From Sorex araneus (Eukaryota > Chordata > Mammalia > Eulipotyphla > Soricidae): a stretch of 64,000 bases of DNA. The notes beneath the pieces were generated by a model. The model saw only the letters and a program-made list of their open reading frames with translations, did not search any database and was not told where the DNA came from. Location of the stretch: assembly GCF_027595985.1 (NCBI RefSeq), contig NC_073311.1, positions 49,566,963 to 49,630,962 on the forward strand, in the 5' to 3' direction. Shown in pieces: positions 28,294 through 38,089 of this stretch. The translations under genes were made by a program, and so were the position numbers. How positions within the stretch are numbered: position 1 is the first letter of the stretch; the number at the start of each line of letters is the position of its first letter.

Positions 28294-29234
28294 TTGGCTC
28301 CTTCCCAGCCACAACCAGGGCCACGGCCACGGCCCCAGAGGCCAGAGGCTTGACTGGCCCACAGGGCCCCTGGCAAAGGCACAGCCCCACGGGCAGAGAG
28401 GAAAGGCGTGTCAGGAGGGGGAGCTGGGCTGGAAGCCCCCCACCCCCACGCTCGTGGCAATGGACACAGCAGCAGTGGCCCGGGACCCTGACAAGGAAGA
28501 AACTGCCCCAGGGGGCGTCCTGATTCGGAAGGAAAGTCCAGGTCTGGCTGCCCAGCCAGGGAGACATTCCTGAGCCCGGGCCCACCCGCAGTCAGAAGTG
28601 AAGGTGAGGGTGGGCGTGGCCTGCCAATCGGGGCGGGGCCTGAGGCTCAGGGCGGTTCCTCTGGGGCGGGGCCAGCAGCTGGGCGGGGCGGCTCAGTGCA
28701 GCGCCTGGTCCAGCTCGTACTTCTCGCAGAAGCGGCTGGTGAAGAGGAAGCAGGTGAGGTGCTCCATCCAGGGCCAGTTGATGGGGTAGACGTAGAGCCA
28801 GATAACGAGCAAGGCGAAAAGGCCAGCGAAGACCAGCAAGGACACCAGGATGAGGGTGCGCTTGCGGTACTTGTCGCCGGTGCCGAAGGTGATGTAGGGC
28901 AGGAAGGCGAAGGCCAGCAGCAGGCCACTGAGGAAGCCGAAGATGTGGGCGATGTTGTCGATCCAGGGTAGCAGGCCAGAGACGAAGAGGAAGAGCATGA
29001 TGACCGACAGGTTCAGAAAGGCCTTCCAGGGCCGCTCCAGCCACTTTAGTCACTGGCTTTAAATATATTTTTCTATCTTTACACTGTCTGTCAAGTATAA
29101 AACAGATTTTAAGGTATAATAAAATTCCTGAAAGTAAACTCTAATAAACAGTTTGGACTCAATGTTTATGATTACACAAGCCATAGTTTTGATTATTAGG
29201 CTACTAGTTATAGAGCATTTCATTTAAAAAAAAA
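28294..29234. mobile_element. L1-mobilised insertion carrying RHBDF2, probable 5' inversion (twin priming)
   Basis: A 941-bp insert bounded by a perfect 16-bp duplication AAAGTAGCAGCCATTT (28278-28293 and 29235-29250). RHBDF2 coding and 3' UTR run on the - strand (29047 down to 28294). The right end carries AATAAA (29144) and a poly-A of about 12 in + orientation. Opposite orientation of the two parts within one duplication is the signature of L1 twin priming. That 29050-29224 is RHBDF2 3' UTR is inference. Confidence 0.7.
28693..29047 (-). pseudogene. RHBDF2: RHBDF2 (iRhom2) C-terminal coding fragment, retrocopy
   Basis: About 117 codons without a stop or frameshift, reading WLERPWKAF, then [52 protein letters not shown] and the family C-terminus [12 protein letters not shown] followed by TGA. 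iRhom2 is a catalytically dead rhomboid of the ER that carries ADAM17; this stretch is its last membrane helices and C-terminus. PINWPW and ELDQ favour RHBDF2 over RHBDF1. No intron interrupts it, it is truncated at its 5' end, and it sits inside a repeat with target-site duplications, so it is a retrocopy and not the gene. Confidence 0.85.
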
Positions 29235-29848
29235 AAAGTAGCAGCCATTTCTCTAGACTGTGAACTAAGCAATAGCCCCACACCAGCCGAGAAGAGGAAA
29301 TATCCCTCTTTCCCGGTTGTTTCCCATTTTCGGGGAGAAAGATGACGTGGCGTCCACCATACTATGAGGCGCAGGAAGGGGAATGAGGGGAAAAAAAAGG
29401 AAAAAGGAAAAAAACAGAGTTATGTACTTGAAGCAGTGGGGCTACATATCTCTTCATTCTAAGCAATGGAAAACTAATTATCAAATGCTTCCTTGGTAGT
29501 AGGGCTGTCTTTCTTGGGGGGAAACTCCAACAACAATAGTGAGTTTTGTGTTGAAATATGGAACGTAATCAAAGTAAAGAGATAATGATTCATCAGTTAT
29601 GCAGTTGGGCGTGCGGGGGCGGGGGCAGGAGGTATACTGGGGTCTTTGGTGGTGGAATATGGGCACTGGTGAAGGAATGGGTGTTTTAATATTGTATAAC
29701 TGAGACATAAACTTGAGAACTTTGTAACTTTCCACATGGTGATTCAATAAAAAATAAATAAATAAATAAATATAAAATAAAATTATAGAACAAGTGTGAA
29801 AAATATAACATTTCCTCTCTGAATTCTTTATCTAAAAGGTCGTATATG

Positions 29849-30063
29849 GGGGCTGGAGCAATAGCACAGCGGGTATGGCATTTGCCTTGCACTCCACCGA
29901 CCTGGGTTCAATTCTCAGTATCCCATATGGTCCCCTGAGCACCGCCAGGGGTGATTCCTGAGCGCAGAGCCAGGAATAATCCCTGTGCATTGCTGGGTGT
30001 GACCCAAAAAGCATAAAAACAAAACAAGACAAAACAAAACAAACAAATAAAAAAAAACAAATA
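29849..30063 (+). mobile_element. Shrew tRNA-derived SINE, full length
   Basis: Complete copy from GGGGCTGGAGCAATAGCACA through the B box GGGTTCAATTC to GTGACCCAAAAAGC and an A-rich tail. Flanked by an imperfect duplication AAAGGTCGTATATG / AAAGATCATATATG, inside L1 ORF1. Confidence 0.9.
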
Positions 30064-30800
30064 AAAGATCATATATGTGAGTAGCCCCTGTTGAGGTTTC
30101 TGGAGTCTTTTCTTCATTCTCTCTTTGTCAAGGCGATTTTCGCTGTTTCTTCATATTGTTATGGAAGTACAGAGTTGGAACTTTCTAGTTGTCTATCCCT
30201 AGTCTATCTTGCTGCGGTGTGTGGGCTCTGGATGTGCTAAATTGATGATGGTAGCCTTGTTTCTAGTCTAGAGTTCTTCCTTACTCTCAGGCACTCTCCT
30301 GATTTATGTGGGGCCTCTACTGAAGGCGTAATGCTATGTTCTCTTTACTAAGGTTTGGTGCAGCTTCCATTGTTCACTGATAGTTTTTTTGATGTTAGAA
30401 TAAGCTAATGGTCTATTTCACTTTGAGTGATTGAGATGGCCAGGGTGTTTTTCAAAGAAACAGAGTGTACATATTATGCTAAAGTGAAAAATAGTAACTG
30501 TGACCTGCCACCAATCTGGCAGCAGGCCAAGCCCCTTTTTGAGAGCACACTCCAGAGATACAGGCCACAACCCCAGTAACCTCCTGGGTCTGGGAGAGCC
30601 ATTTGGGGCCTGGGAGGCGGGGCTTGGGGTGGGCAATTACCTGGAGACAGGGGCGGAGTTAAGGAGCATGCAGAGAGGCACGTGAAGGGAGACAAGGGCT
30701 GGGAACGCTGGGGCAGTTGGGCGCCCAGTGTGAGCTGTCCGGGCCAGGAGGGAAGTAGATTTTTTAATGAACTTGTTTTCCTCATAAAGCTTTCAGGAGA

Positions 30801-30827
30801 ATGATATTATGATACTTTACTTTAAAG
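30801..30827 (+). promoter_or_regulatory. Possible alternative translation start (ATG 30809) upstream of CLEC2D-like exon 2
   Basis: The ATG at 30809 is in frame with exon 2 and has A at -3. It would add MILYFK and give a 189-residue protein if the transcript starts just upstream. An ATG at 30801 opens a three-codon uORF whose TGA overlaps the 30809 ATG. An in-frame TAA at 30785 excludes a longer extension of this reading frame. Use of this start is inference. Confidence 0.35.
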
Positions 30828-30956
30828 GTGCTCAAAACCAAGAAAAATGTAGAACAACTCAACCTTCTGAAACTCTTCACAGACATGCTTTCTGCTTCAT
30901 CACTATGATTTTGATCATAGTAATAATAGTGGTTCCACTTTCTGTTACTTTGACAG
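30828..30956 (+). CDS. CLEC2D: CLEC2D-like exon 2: cytoplasmic end and transmembrane segment
   Basis: 129 bp, entered and left in phase 1. It encodes GAQNQEKCRTTQPSETLHRH followed by a membrane segment of about 24 residues ending LSVTLT. The acceptor is TTTACTTTAAAG|GT and the donor is ACAG|GTAAGT, a consensus site. I prefer the start at 30828 because CLEC2 exon 2 typically begins with a glycine codon split in phase 1. An alternative acceptor (CTTTCAG) at 30796 would add ten in-frame codons. An in-frame ATG at 30809 is also possible (see separate entry). Confidence 0.85.
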
Positions 30957-33900
30957 GTAAGTTACTTGTTCTTCAAATTCTATCATGTCCTCCATACATT
31001 AATATGGTCATAAATATTCCTTTAAGTCCTGTTTTATGCCAGGCACCATGCAAAGTGTCCAGAGCATATTGGTGAATGAAATACAAAAATTCCTTATTTT
31101 CATTTATATTCCAGAAGAGAGATGTAGCTGTCATAATAGATTAAGATAGGGGGTAGGGAAACAAGCTGCAATGCACGTAGAAGTGACACATACTCTTCAG
31201 CGGGAATCTCTCCCATTCTGTAAACTTTTGAAGGACATGAAGGAAGCATGCTGATGCATGGGGAAAGCTCTTCAGGCACATTAAACATTAGAGCAAATTC
31301 CCAAAGAAGGAATATCTCTAGTGCTTTGATTAAGAGCAAGGAGATTGTTGGGGCTAGAGCAAGGTGAGACCAAGGAAGAAGCATGGGATGGATCGAGGAG
31401 GCAATAGCCTTGGGAGTCACTTACAGACTGGGTTAAACTTTGATTAGAGCTGGGAAGGTCAGGAAAAGAAGAGTTATAAAGAGGGATTTCATGGCTCTGA
31501 AACTTTTATTGCAGAATGATCATTTTTTACTTTGCTGTTAAGGAGTGATTGTTGGAAGAGAGGGGGAGAATACTCAGGTGATATTGTAAAAATTTAGGTG
31601 AAAGATTATGATAATTTAGACCTGGAGGGAGAGGTGGGGGTGTGATCAGGTTCTGCATACTTTTGAATGTTGGAGCCACAGTATTTTATAATAGTGGAAG
31701 GTTGGCAAAAGGAGGCTTAAATATAACTTTAAAGATTTTCTTCTGAGCCATGGCAAGAAATGAGTTAACATCCTAGACAAGAGAAAGGCTTAAGGATTTT
31801 ATCCTTGGAACTGTTTCTTACATAGAAAATGTCCAAAAGTACAGATAAAGATGCTTCACAACAATCTGTTTGTATGTACAATTGGCAATTATTAAATGAA
31901 TCACTAGTATTAATAAATAACTATTTTGTCTATTCTGATTTTACTATCTATCTTGTCAAGGCCTTTTCACCCAAATCTATCCAAACCCCATAGAACATTA
32001 TTTTAGAGGAAGCAGTGTTACTGACCTTGACAGCAATATACTTTCTACTCTCTAATCTAATTTTCCTAAGGATAAGGATTGAGAAATTTTTAAAGAATTG
32101 TCTTTCTTTGAATATGAGATAATTAAAGTCATCATTGATATTTAATATTTTGATACCATTTTTTTCTTAGCTGGCCCTTCAAGAATTAATGTAGTTTTAG
32201 TAGCAAAAGAAGAATAATATTATCAAAGTATAAAATGAGAATATTTTATTCTTCCTATACTCTGTTCCAAAATATTGATTGTTTCAGAACATTTAACAAG
32301 AACCCCAAATATTTTATTCATATTTAAAATCAGTACATATAAAGCAAAAATGTAAAAAGCCCTATATTGTATTTTGGTTACCAGAATAATATTTGGGTTG
32401 CTGTATTATGTACACAAAAGTGTTTTGTTGCTCCCGAGAGTGTACCATAGTAAAGTTCAGTATATAAATGATGGCAAGAGGAAGAGGTGTTAATATTGAA
32501 GAAAATGTAAGAAAGTAGAGTCTGTAGCTTTTTCTAGGAAAGCACACTAGAAAAATCTTATATTTACCTTTTGGAGAAATTTGAACCATTTATAAAAGTA
32601 TCACAAAGATTATGCTTTATAAATTTATTTTTCTGAAGTCATTAATGCCTACATGTCCCTACAAAACTGAGGCTCACAGGTACCCCTATCAGGGGATTGT
32701 GACTATTGTACTTTAGATATGATTGTCAATCATGAATTAGGAAATTAATGAATACCAGTCTATAGCTTTAACAGTGATCTTAGGATAGTAAGAAGAAAAA
32801 TAGATTAAAAGGATGAGAAAATGTATTTACTATATTTTGTTGTGATTATCCAAATTTTAGTAAGAAAAGAAAGAACAGTCTCAGAAGTGCCTGTGCAACT
32901 CGCCTGCCCACTGCCGTGGATTGGATTTGGAAACAAGTGCTTTTATTTTTCTGAAGAAACAGAGAACTGGACATTCAGCAGGACTGTCTGTGACTCATTG
33001 GGAGCTCATCTTGTTCAGATTGACACCTCAGAGGAACTCGTAAGAATTGGACACCAGGGAGACAGTACAAGAGTGAGAGCACGTGCCTGTCACATGCAGG
33101 GCCCTGAGTTCAGCCGCCAGCACCACATGCCCGGCACCGCAGGGCCCACGTGTCACCCTGCTTGCCCTGGCACTGCCTGTGCACACCGGGCTGAGCTTGG
33201 CAGAAATTGGCTCTGTCCAATTTCTCCCAATGCCACAGAGTCTTGTCCACACTAAAAGAAAAAAACTGTTTGGGGATCAAATTTTCTATTGAATAAGGAT
33301 CCCCCGCAAAGAGGGTTGGGAGCTGCACAGGGCTAATGCTGAAAGACCAGGATGTCCTTGAGTCAGTCTGGAAGCATGGGACACAGAAAATTTTCTGATG
33401 TGTCTTGAACCCAGTGAGACATGTTAGATATGTTCTCCCATGTAATCCTCATTGTTGACCTAGAAGCTTAGATGTACTGTTCCCTGTGTGCATAAAATTA
33501 TTGTACTCACGTAATTTTTCATTCAAAATGTGGGAGTGACAGTGTTCAAGATATACTAAAGCAGTAGGCACAAAGTGAGACTTTGATTCTTTTAAACAAA
33601 TATGCTTAGGAGCAGAGACATAGAATAATGACTCAAGCTGAAAAATGGGGTAGATAATTCTTCATTTATATTGTGCTATCATCCCAAATAGAAGACTGTA
33701 GGAAAGACAGACTCGGGAGCAGTAAGGGAGAAAGATGCATGTTTTCACTTTTTATGTTTATAATAGATTTTCCTGAGAAGATACAAAGGCCCCGGTGACC
33801 ATTGGATAGGCCTTCACAGGGAACCACCAAGTCAATCTTGGAAATGGATAAATACTACTAGTGACAACATGGTGTATGTATTGTGACTTATTTTCCTTTG

Positions 33901-34957
33901 CTATGACGACTTAGGGTGTTTATAAGACAATGATTTTAATATAGAAAACCTATAATACTGTATAAGAATTTGAAATTGTTTCTATGCCTTTCCACTTACT
34001 AACCAGTTCCTTGAAAACTCAATTAACTGTGATTTTAGTTGAAGTATTTAATATAATGATGCCATATGTATATGTTCTTTTACTTTAATACCCCGATTCA
34101 GATATTTTTCTGGTGGAATACTGATTTAAAAGGTAGAAAGAACTGCTGGTATGCAGTGGGAAAGGGGTGGGGTGAGAGTTCTAAAATCCTAGAAAGTCAC
34201 TGATGATTTGATCCCCATAAAAACCTTCAAAAATCTATTTTTCAGTTGTTACATCTGTTCACAAAAGTAAGGAATAATGGTTCAAAGAGGACCTGTGGAA
34301 ATCTCTCTGAGAGATTTACCAGCAGAAACTGTAGTTCCTTGTGTTCATGACAGTTCAATAAGGTCATCGGGAATGTATTGAATATAAGGGCCTGATCACT
34401 TCTATCAAAATAAAGCTCTTTAGCACATTGCTAATGACTATTTTTACTTCATGCATTTATGAAGCAGTTCGTGAGAGGACTGAGAATGATTTTCACTGAT
34501 ACAACTTATGGCAAAATATATAAAGTGACTAGATCAACAATATAACTAGATTTGGATCAGATGAATAATACAGTGGTGGTGTTCAAGCATGTGTCATGAA
34601 ATTGTAAAAAGAGCTAAATATAAAAACAGTGTTTATTACTAAGAAGTCACATAAGTGGCAGATTATTTTTTACTTCTATTGAAAAAAGTGGCTTGAGCGA
34701 ATTGATGATCAACGGGATGACAGTGATACAGTGATTGAAAAAAGTGGAGTAGAGATATTACAGATGACATCAGAGGAAGGAATGAAAGATGCTCAGTGTA
34801 TGAATAATTGTTTTGTTTTAGGTTTCAGGTCAGCGGAACTGGGGAATGTGCCTACTTGAATGACAACGGCGTGAGCAGTGCCAGGATTTACTCAGACAAA
34901 AAATGGATTTGTAGCAAACCCAATGTCTCCACCTGTCCAATTGCTTCAAACTCATGA
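30828..34957 (+). CDS. CLEC2D: CLEC2D-like (LLT1/Clr) C-type lectin-like membrane protein, exons 2-5; join 30828-30956, 32861-33039, 33767-33873, 34822-34957
   Basis: Type II membrane glycoprotein of the CLEC2 group; in human and mouse, CLEC2D proteins are ligands of KLRB1 receptors on NK and T cells. Seen here: a hydrophobic segment (AFCFITMILIIVIIVVPLSV), a short stalk, then a lectin domain with CPLPWIGFGNKCFYFS, DHWIGL, WKWIN, GECAYLND and KKWICSK. Four exons join with compatible phases (1, 0, 2) and no stop, giving 183 residues from the exon 2 boundary (human LLT1 is 191). Cysteines 1-4 and 6 of the lectin fold are present; the fifth is replaced in 'SSARIYSD', as in human LLT1 and mouse Clr proteins and unlike CLEC2B or CD69. 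Sequons NWT and NTT match known LLT1 positions, and NVS is extra. No calcium-binding EPN or QPD motif. A conventional exon 1 was not found. Family is certain; exact orthology to CLEC2D rather than a lineage-specific CLEC2 paralogue is less so. Confidence 0.9.
30957..32860 (+). other. CLEC2D-like intron 2
   Basis: 1.9 kb, AT-rich, between consensus GTAAGT and TTTTAG. I see no SINE or L1 in it, which makes it the longest repeat-poor stretch near the gene, and no further exon. Confidence 0.7.
32861..33039 (+). CDS. CLEC2D: CLEC2D-like exon 3: stalk and first part of lectin domain
   Basis: 179 bp. The acceptor is CAAATTTTAG|TA and the donor is GAACTC|GTAAGA. The two leading bases complete a valine codon with the last base of exon 2; the exon ends in phase 0. 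It encodes stalk RKERTVSEVPVQLA, then CPLPWIGFGNKCFYFS, ETENWTFSRTVC (with sequon NWT) and AHLVQIDTSEEL. This is the usual CLEC2/KLR exon boundary after the 'EEL' motif. Confidence 0.93.
33046..33250 (+). repeat. Old SINE-like repeat just inside CLEC2D-like intron 3
   Basis: GC-rich sequence with 'GGGCCCTGAGTTCAGCCGCC', the B-box-like part of a diverged tRNA-type SINE. It starts within about 10 bp of the exon 3 donor. The exon 3 reading frame runs on through it for about 70 codons before a stop. Confidence 0.55.
33767..33873 (+). CDS. CLEC2D: CLEC2D-like exon 4: middle of lectin domain
   Basis: 107 bp, starting in phase 0 after TTTATAATAG and ending two bases into a codon before donor GTATGT. 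It encodes IFLRRYKGPGDHWIGLHREP and then QSWKWINTTSDNM with an NTT sequon. The donor at 33874 is chosen over the GTGTAT at 33872 because only it leaves the two bases needed to join exon 5. Confidence 0.92.
34822..34957 (+). CDS. CLEC2D: CLEC2D-like exon 5: end of lectin domain and stop
   Basis: Acceptor TTGTTTTAG|G. The first base completes a valine codon, then the exon reads FQVSGTGECAYLNDNG, SSARIYSDKKWICSK, PNVSTCPIASNS and TGA at 34955-34957. The C-terminal extension carries one extra cysteine and an NVS sequon. The fifth canonical lectin cysteine is absent. Confidence 0.93.
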
Positions 34958-35128
34958 GCAGAAAAGCTGCATTGTGCTTGTTATCTACAGTTGCTGAATG
35001 CTTTTCTAAAAGTGTTGGCCTAAACATGTGTAATATCAGTTGACAGCAGAGATGAAAACTGAGTCAGGAATCGCAGGGAGACTTCCCCCACCAAAATGAA
35101 ACAGAGATTTGGGATTACATGATTCTAA

Positions 35129-35134
35129 ATTAAA
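35129..35134 (+). promoter_or_regulatory. Candidate polyadenylation signal ATTAAA of the CLEC2D-like gene
   Basis: ATTAAA lies 172 bp after the stop codon. No AATAAA is seen between the stop and the half-L1 copy at about 35360, so this variant signal is the best local candidate. Confidence 0.35.
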
Positions 35135-35354
35135 TCAACCTTTAGGTAGGAGTTAATACTTGTAACTTGAACCCAGAGAAAAATTCAGTATCACGAACTC
35201 CACTTCTAAATTATACATAAAACTTTCCCTGCATAGACTGTTATTTTCCTTAAAAAAAAAACTGTGCATAAAAATGTCTATTTGCAAAACAGAAAAATTC
35301 TTTTTAAAACCTCATAAGAAAAACCTAAGTGATTTTGTAATTTAAAATATATTG

Positions 35355-36586
35355 ATTTCCCTTTCTGCTGTTCTACGAACTCGACCCCGGCGGCAATTGA
35401 ACTACTTTGGACACGAGCAGCTCCCAGAGAGGCCTCCAGACTGGGATGGGAGCCCCTGGCCCATGGGCCACCAGCGGGGCAGGGTTTCTCTCTCCAGGCT
35501 TCTCCATCTGAGCACCACAAAAGGGAAGTAAAAGCTTGCAGGGATGCAATTACTGGCAGAATTTTCCCAGGACTTCATACAAAAAAAACAAAATCGCGCG
35601 GCCGCAATAGCGGCCGTGCAACCTATTATATCTTTATTGTCAACAATGTGAAAGGGTTCCTTTTTTGCAGGTCTGACTGTGGGGGGTAACTCCAAACTAT
35701 AATACTGAGTTTTTTGTTGGAATATTGAGGGTAATCAAAGTAGCAGCCATTTCTCTAGGCTGTAAACTAAGCCATAGCCCCAGGCTGGCTGAATAGAGGA
35801 AATATCCTCCTTTCTCGGTTCTTTTCCCTTTTCTGGGAGTAACACAGTGTGGCGTCCACCATATTATGAAGTCTATTAAGCAGGCACAAACTTAGAGGCG
35901 CGGGAATGGGAGGGAAGAAAAAATTATGTATTTGGAACAGTGGGACACTTGGGGAGTCTCGGGCCGATACCAGCGCATGCTCCGCCGAGATTCGACCCAG
36001 GTGGCCACACTTTTGTGCGGCCGCATTGCTGCAGATCAACCAAAATCTGGAGGAACTACTTTTGGTTCCAGAAACTGCTTGCAGTCATGTCTCTAGACTG
36101 TGAACTAAGCCATAGCCCCATGCTGGCCGAGGATGAGAAATATCTCTTTTTCTCTTCGGGCGGTGTGGTGTCAGCCATAATATGAGGACTATTTATTAAG
36201 CAGGCATGAACTTGGTGGTGCAGGAAGGAGGGGGAAAAAATTCTATGAACTCTCCAGTCTCAGCAATGGAAAAACTAATTATCAAATGCTTCATTGGCAG
36301 TAGGGCTGTCTTTCTTGGGGGAAAACTCCAACAATAGTGAGTTTTGTGTTGAATTATGGAAAGTAATCAAGGTAAAGAGAAAAGGAAGTGAAATTTATCA
36401 ATTACGCAGGCAGGGATGGGGGTGGGGGGGCGGGTGTTGGGAGGTAGACTGGGGTCTTTGGTGGTGGAATATGGGCACGGGTGAAGGGACGGGTGTTTCA
36501 GTATTGTATAACTGAGACATAAGCCTGAGAACTTTGTAATTTTCCACATGGTGATTCAATAAAATAAAAAAAATAAAAAATATATA
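35355..36586 (+). mobile_element. Half-L1 element copy D
   Basis: GAACTACTTTGGACACGAGC, GCGCGGCCGCAATAGCGGCC, GTAATCAAAGTAGCAGCC, TCTCTAGGCTGTAAACTAAG, and a repeat of the body from about 35935, then the L1 3' end CATGGTGATTCAATAAAA and tail. Near-duplication ATATTGATTTCCC (from about 35348) / ATATTGATTCCCC flanks it. It lies 0.4 kb after the CLEC2D-like stop. Confidence 0.8.
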
Positions 36587-36656
36587 CATATTGATTCCCC
36601 GAGAGTTCTTTTGCTGTCTGTTACACATGTAGGGATATACTTTTAAAGTAATATTC

Positions 36657-36837
36657 TTTTTTTTTGTTTTTTGATTTTGGGGTCATGCCCGGCAATATTC
36701 AGGGATTACTCCTGGCTTTGCACTCAGGAGTCACTCCTGGCGGTGCTCAGGGGACCATATAGGATGCTGGGAATAGAACCCGGGTCAGTCACTTGCAAGG
36801 CAAATGCTCTACCTGCTGTGCTATCAATCCTGCCCCT
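36657..36837 (-). mobile_element. SINE
   Basis: TTTTTGGGGTCATGCCCGGC style start: body GGGATTACTCCTGGCTTTGC to GCTGTGCTATCAATCCTGCC on the - strand. It is followed at 36838 by a repeat of the pre-insertion sequence TAAAGTAATATTCTTTTT (also at 36644), a target-site duplication. Confidence 0.85.
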
Positions 36838-36859
36838 AAAGTAATATTCTTTTTACTTA

Positions 36860-36995
36860 TTTATTTTTTTTAATTGTATTGAATCACTGTGAGATAGTTA
36901 CAAACTTTCATGTCTGGGTTATAATCTCACATTGATAAAACACCCATCCCTCCACCAGTGCACGTTCCCCACCACCAATATCCCGGGTAAGTGCT
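36860..36995 (-). mobile_element. L1 3' end fragment
   Basis: TTGAATCACTGTGAGATAGT, CACCCATCCCTCCACCAGTG and CCCACCACCAATATCC; antisense 3' UTR. Confidence 0.75.
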
Positions 36996-38080
36996 GGAGG
37001 CCCTGAGTTTGATGCTCTCCCCCTTGGACACCCACAGTTCAGCCCTCGTAGACCTCAGTGCAGCTGATGATCCCATTGGCTCAGCCTAGTACCAAATTGT
37101 GAGACCCAAATTCAAGGCTGAGTGTAACTGGGAGTGCCTGCCCCACATCCCAAGAGCTTCTGGAATATAATATAATTGTAATTATATATCACATATAATT
37201 ATAATACATAATATATATTTTGCTTATATTATATATTATATGTATACATTATACACAACATGATATATATTATATATACTATATAAATATATTTGTATAA
37301 AAATAGAAAAAGTGGAATGCATATTCATATTATGCAACCCCAAACACTGTCAACTTAGAATCCACTACCTTCAAAAGCTCTCATTTACATAGAAGGATAA
37401 AAAATTCTCAGACAAACAATAGAAAATGACAACATTTGCTATAACTAAACCAGCCCTGAATGGAATACTGAGAGACCATTTATATAAACCTAACAGCCAA
37501 CTGTAAAAGTATTGGAGCCTGACCAGAGTCATAAGGAAGTTCCGGGAATGCTGTTTTGCAAACAAGGCTGTGTCAGGGCTGCAAACAGCCAGGAACTCTG
37601 AGTGAACTGGGTTGGGGTCAGCGTGTTCCAATGCAGCCGCCTTCCATTATAGATTAACTGTGGTATGATTGGATGAAAGTTAAACAAATATCGAACTGGG
37701 CTATTGTGTAGAGCTTGCAAGATTTTGATGCAGAATATATGGGAAGTGGGATGTACAGATTTCCGAGGTAGTTTGATTTATTTCATCTAGAATCTTAGGT
37801 GCCATTAGGTTACAAAATAATATGGACTTTAAGGTGTTTTGATCTTATGTATTTTGATCTTCTGTATTCTGAGGTATGATAGATGTTTTGATTGTTAACC
37901 CAATAAAACGGGGCTGCAAAAGCCAGTCAGTGCTTAATGGCCTTCGTGAGCTTTAGCTCTTTATTTTCAGACATTCCACACTCCTTGCTTATCCCTTCAC
38001 CCCTGGCTGATTACTCGAGAACCAACATAAAAGCAACAACCCTGTGCAATAAAATGGCAACACAGCCCTTTATAGTAGTA
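36996..38080. other. Unassigned region with AT-rich tract
   Basis: 37155-37300 is almost pure A and T with many ATATAT runs. The rest is unassigned. Confidence 0.4.
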
Positions 38081-38089
38081 ATTTCTCTG

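Larger units (their letters stand above)
27673..29809 (+). mobile_element. Half-L1 element copy C (5' UTR joined to 3' UTR), interrupted by the RHBDF2 insert
   Basis: Starts with two related units about 315 bp apart (27673 and 27988: CTCTG.GCCTAAAGACTT, TTTTGGCATCCAGAGCAGC). Continues with GGCCGCGGCAGCAGCTGCGC, the CTCTAGACTGTGAACTAAG block, then the L1 3' end CATGGTGATTCAATAAA and an A-rich tail. No ORF1 or ORF2. A 9-bp duplication ATTTCCTCT (27664-27672, 29810-29818) flanks it, and the flanks belong to one antisense L1 ORF1. Confidence 0.7.
24854..30753 (-). mobile_element. Antisense L1, rearranged, with nested insertions
   Basis: A 12-bp duplication AGTAGATTTTTT (24842-24853 and 30754-30765) frames the element. 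Reading on the - strand: GC-rich 5' UTR and ORF1 start (30753-29819), ORF1 body (27663-26980), ORF2 endonuclease part (about 26850-26060), a second ORF1 start-like piece (26055-25561), then ORF2 end and 3' UTR (25560-24854). Most of ORF2, including reverse transcriptase, is missing. Confidence 0.7.

Noticed and set aside
28592-29053. 153-residue open frame overlapping RHBDF2
   Set aside because: It is another frame of the GC-rich RHBDF2 retrocopy.
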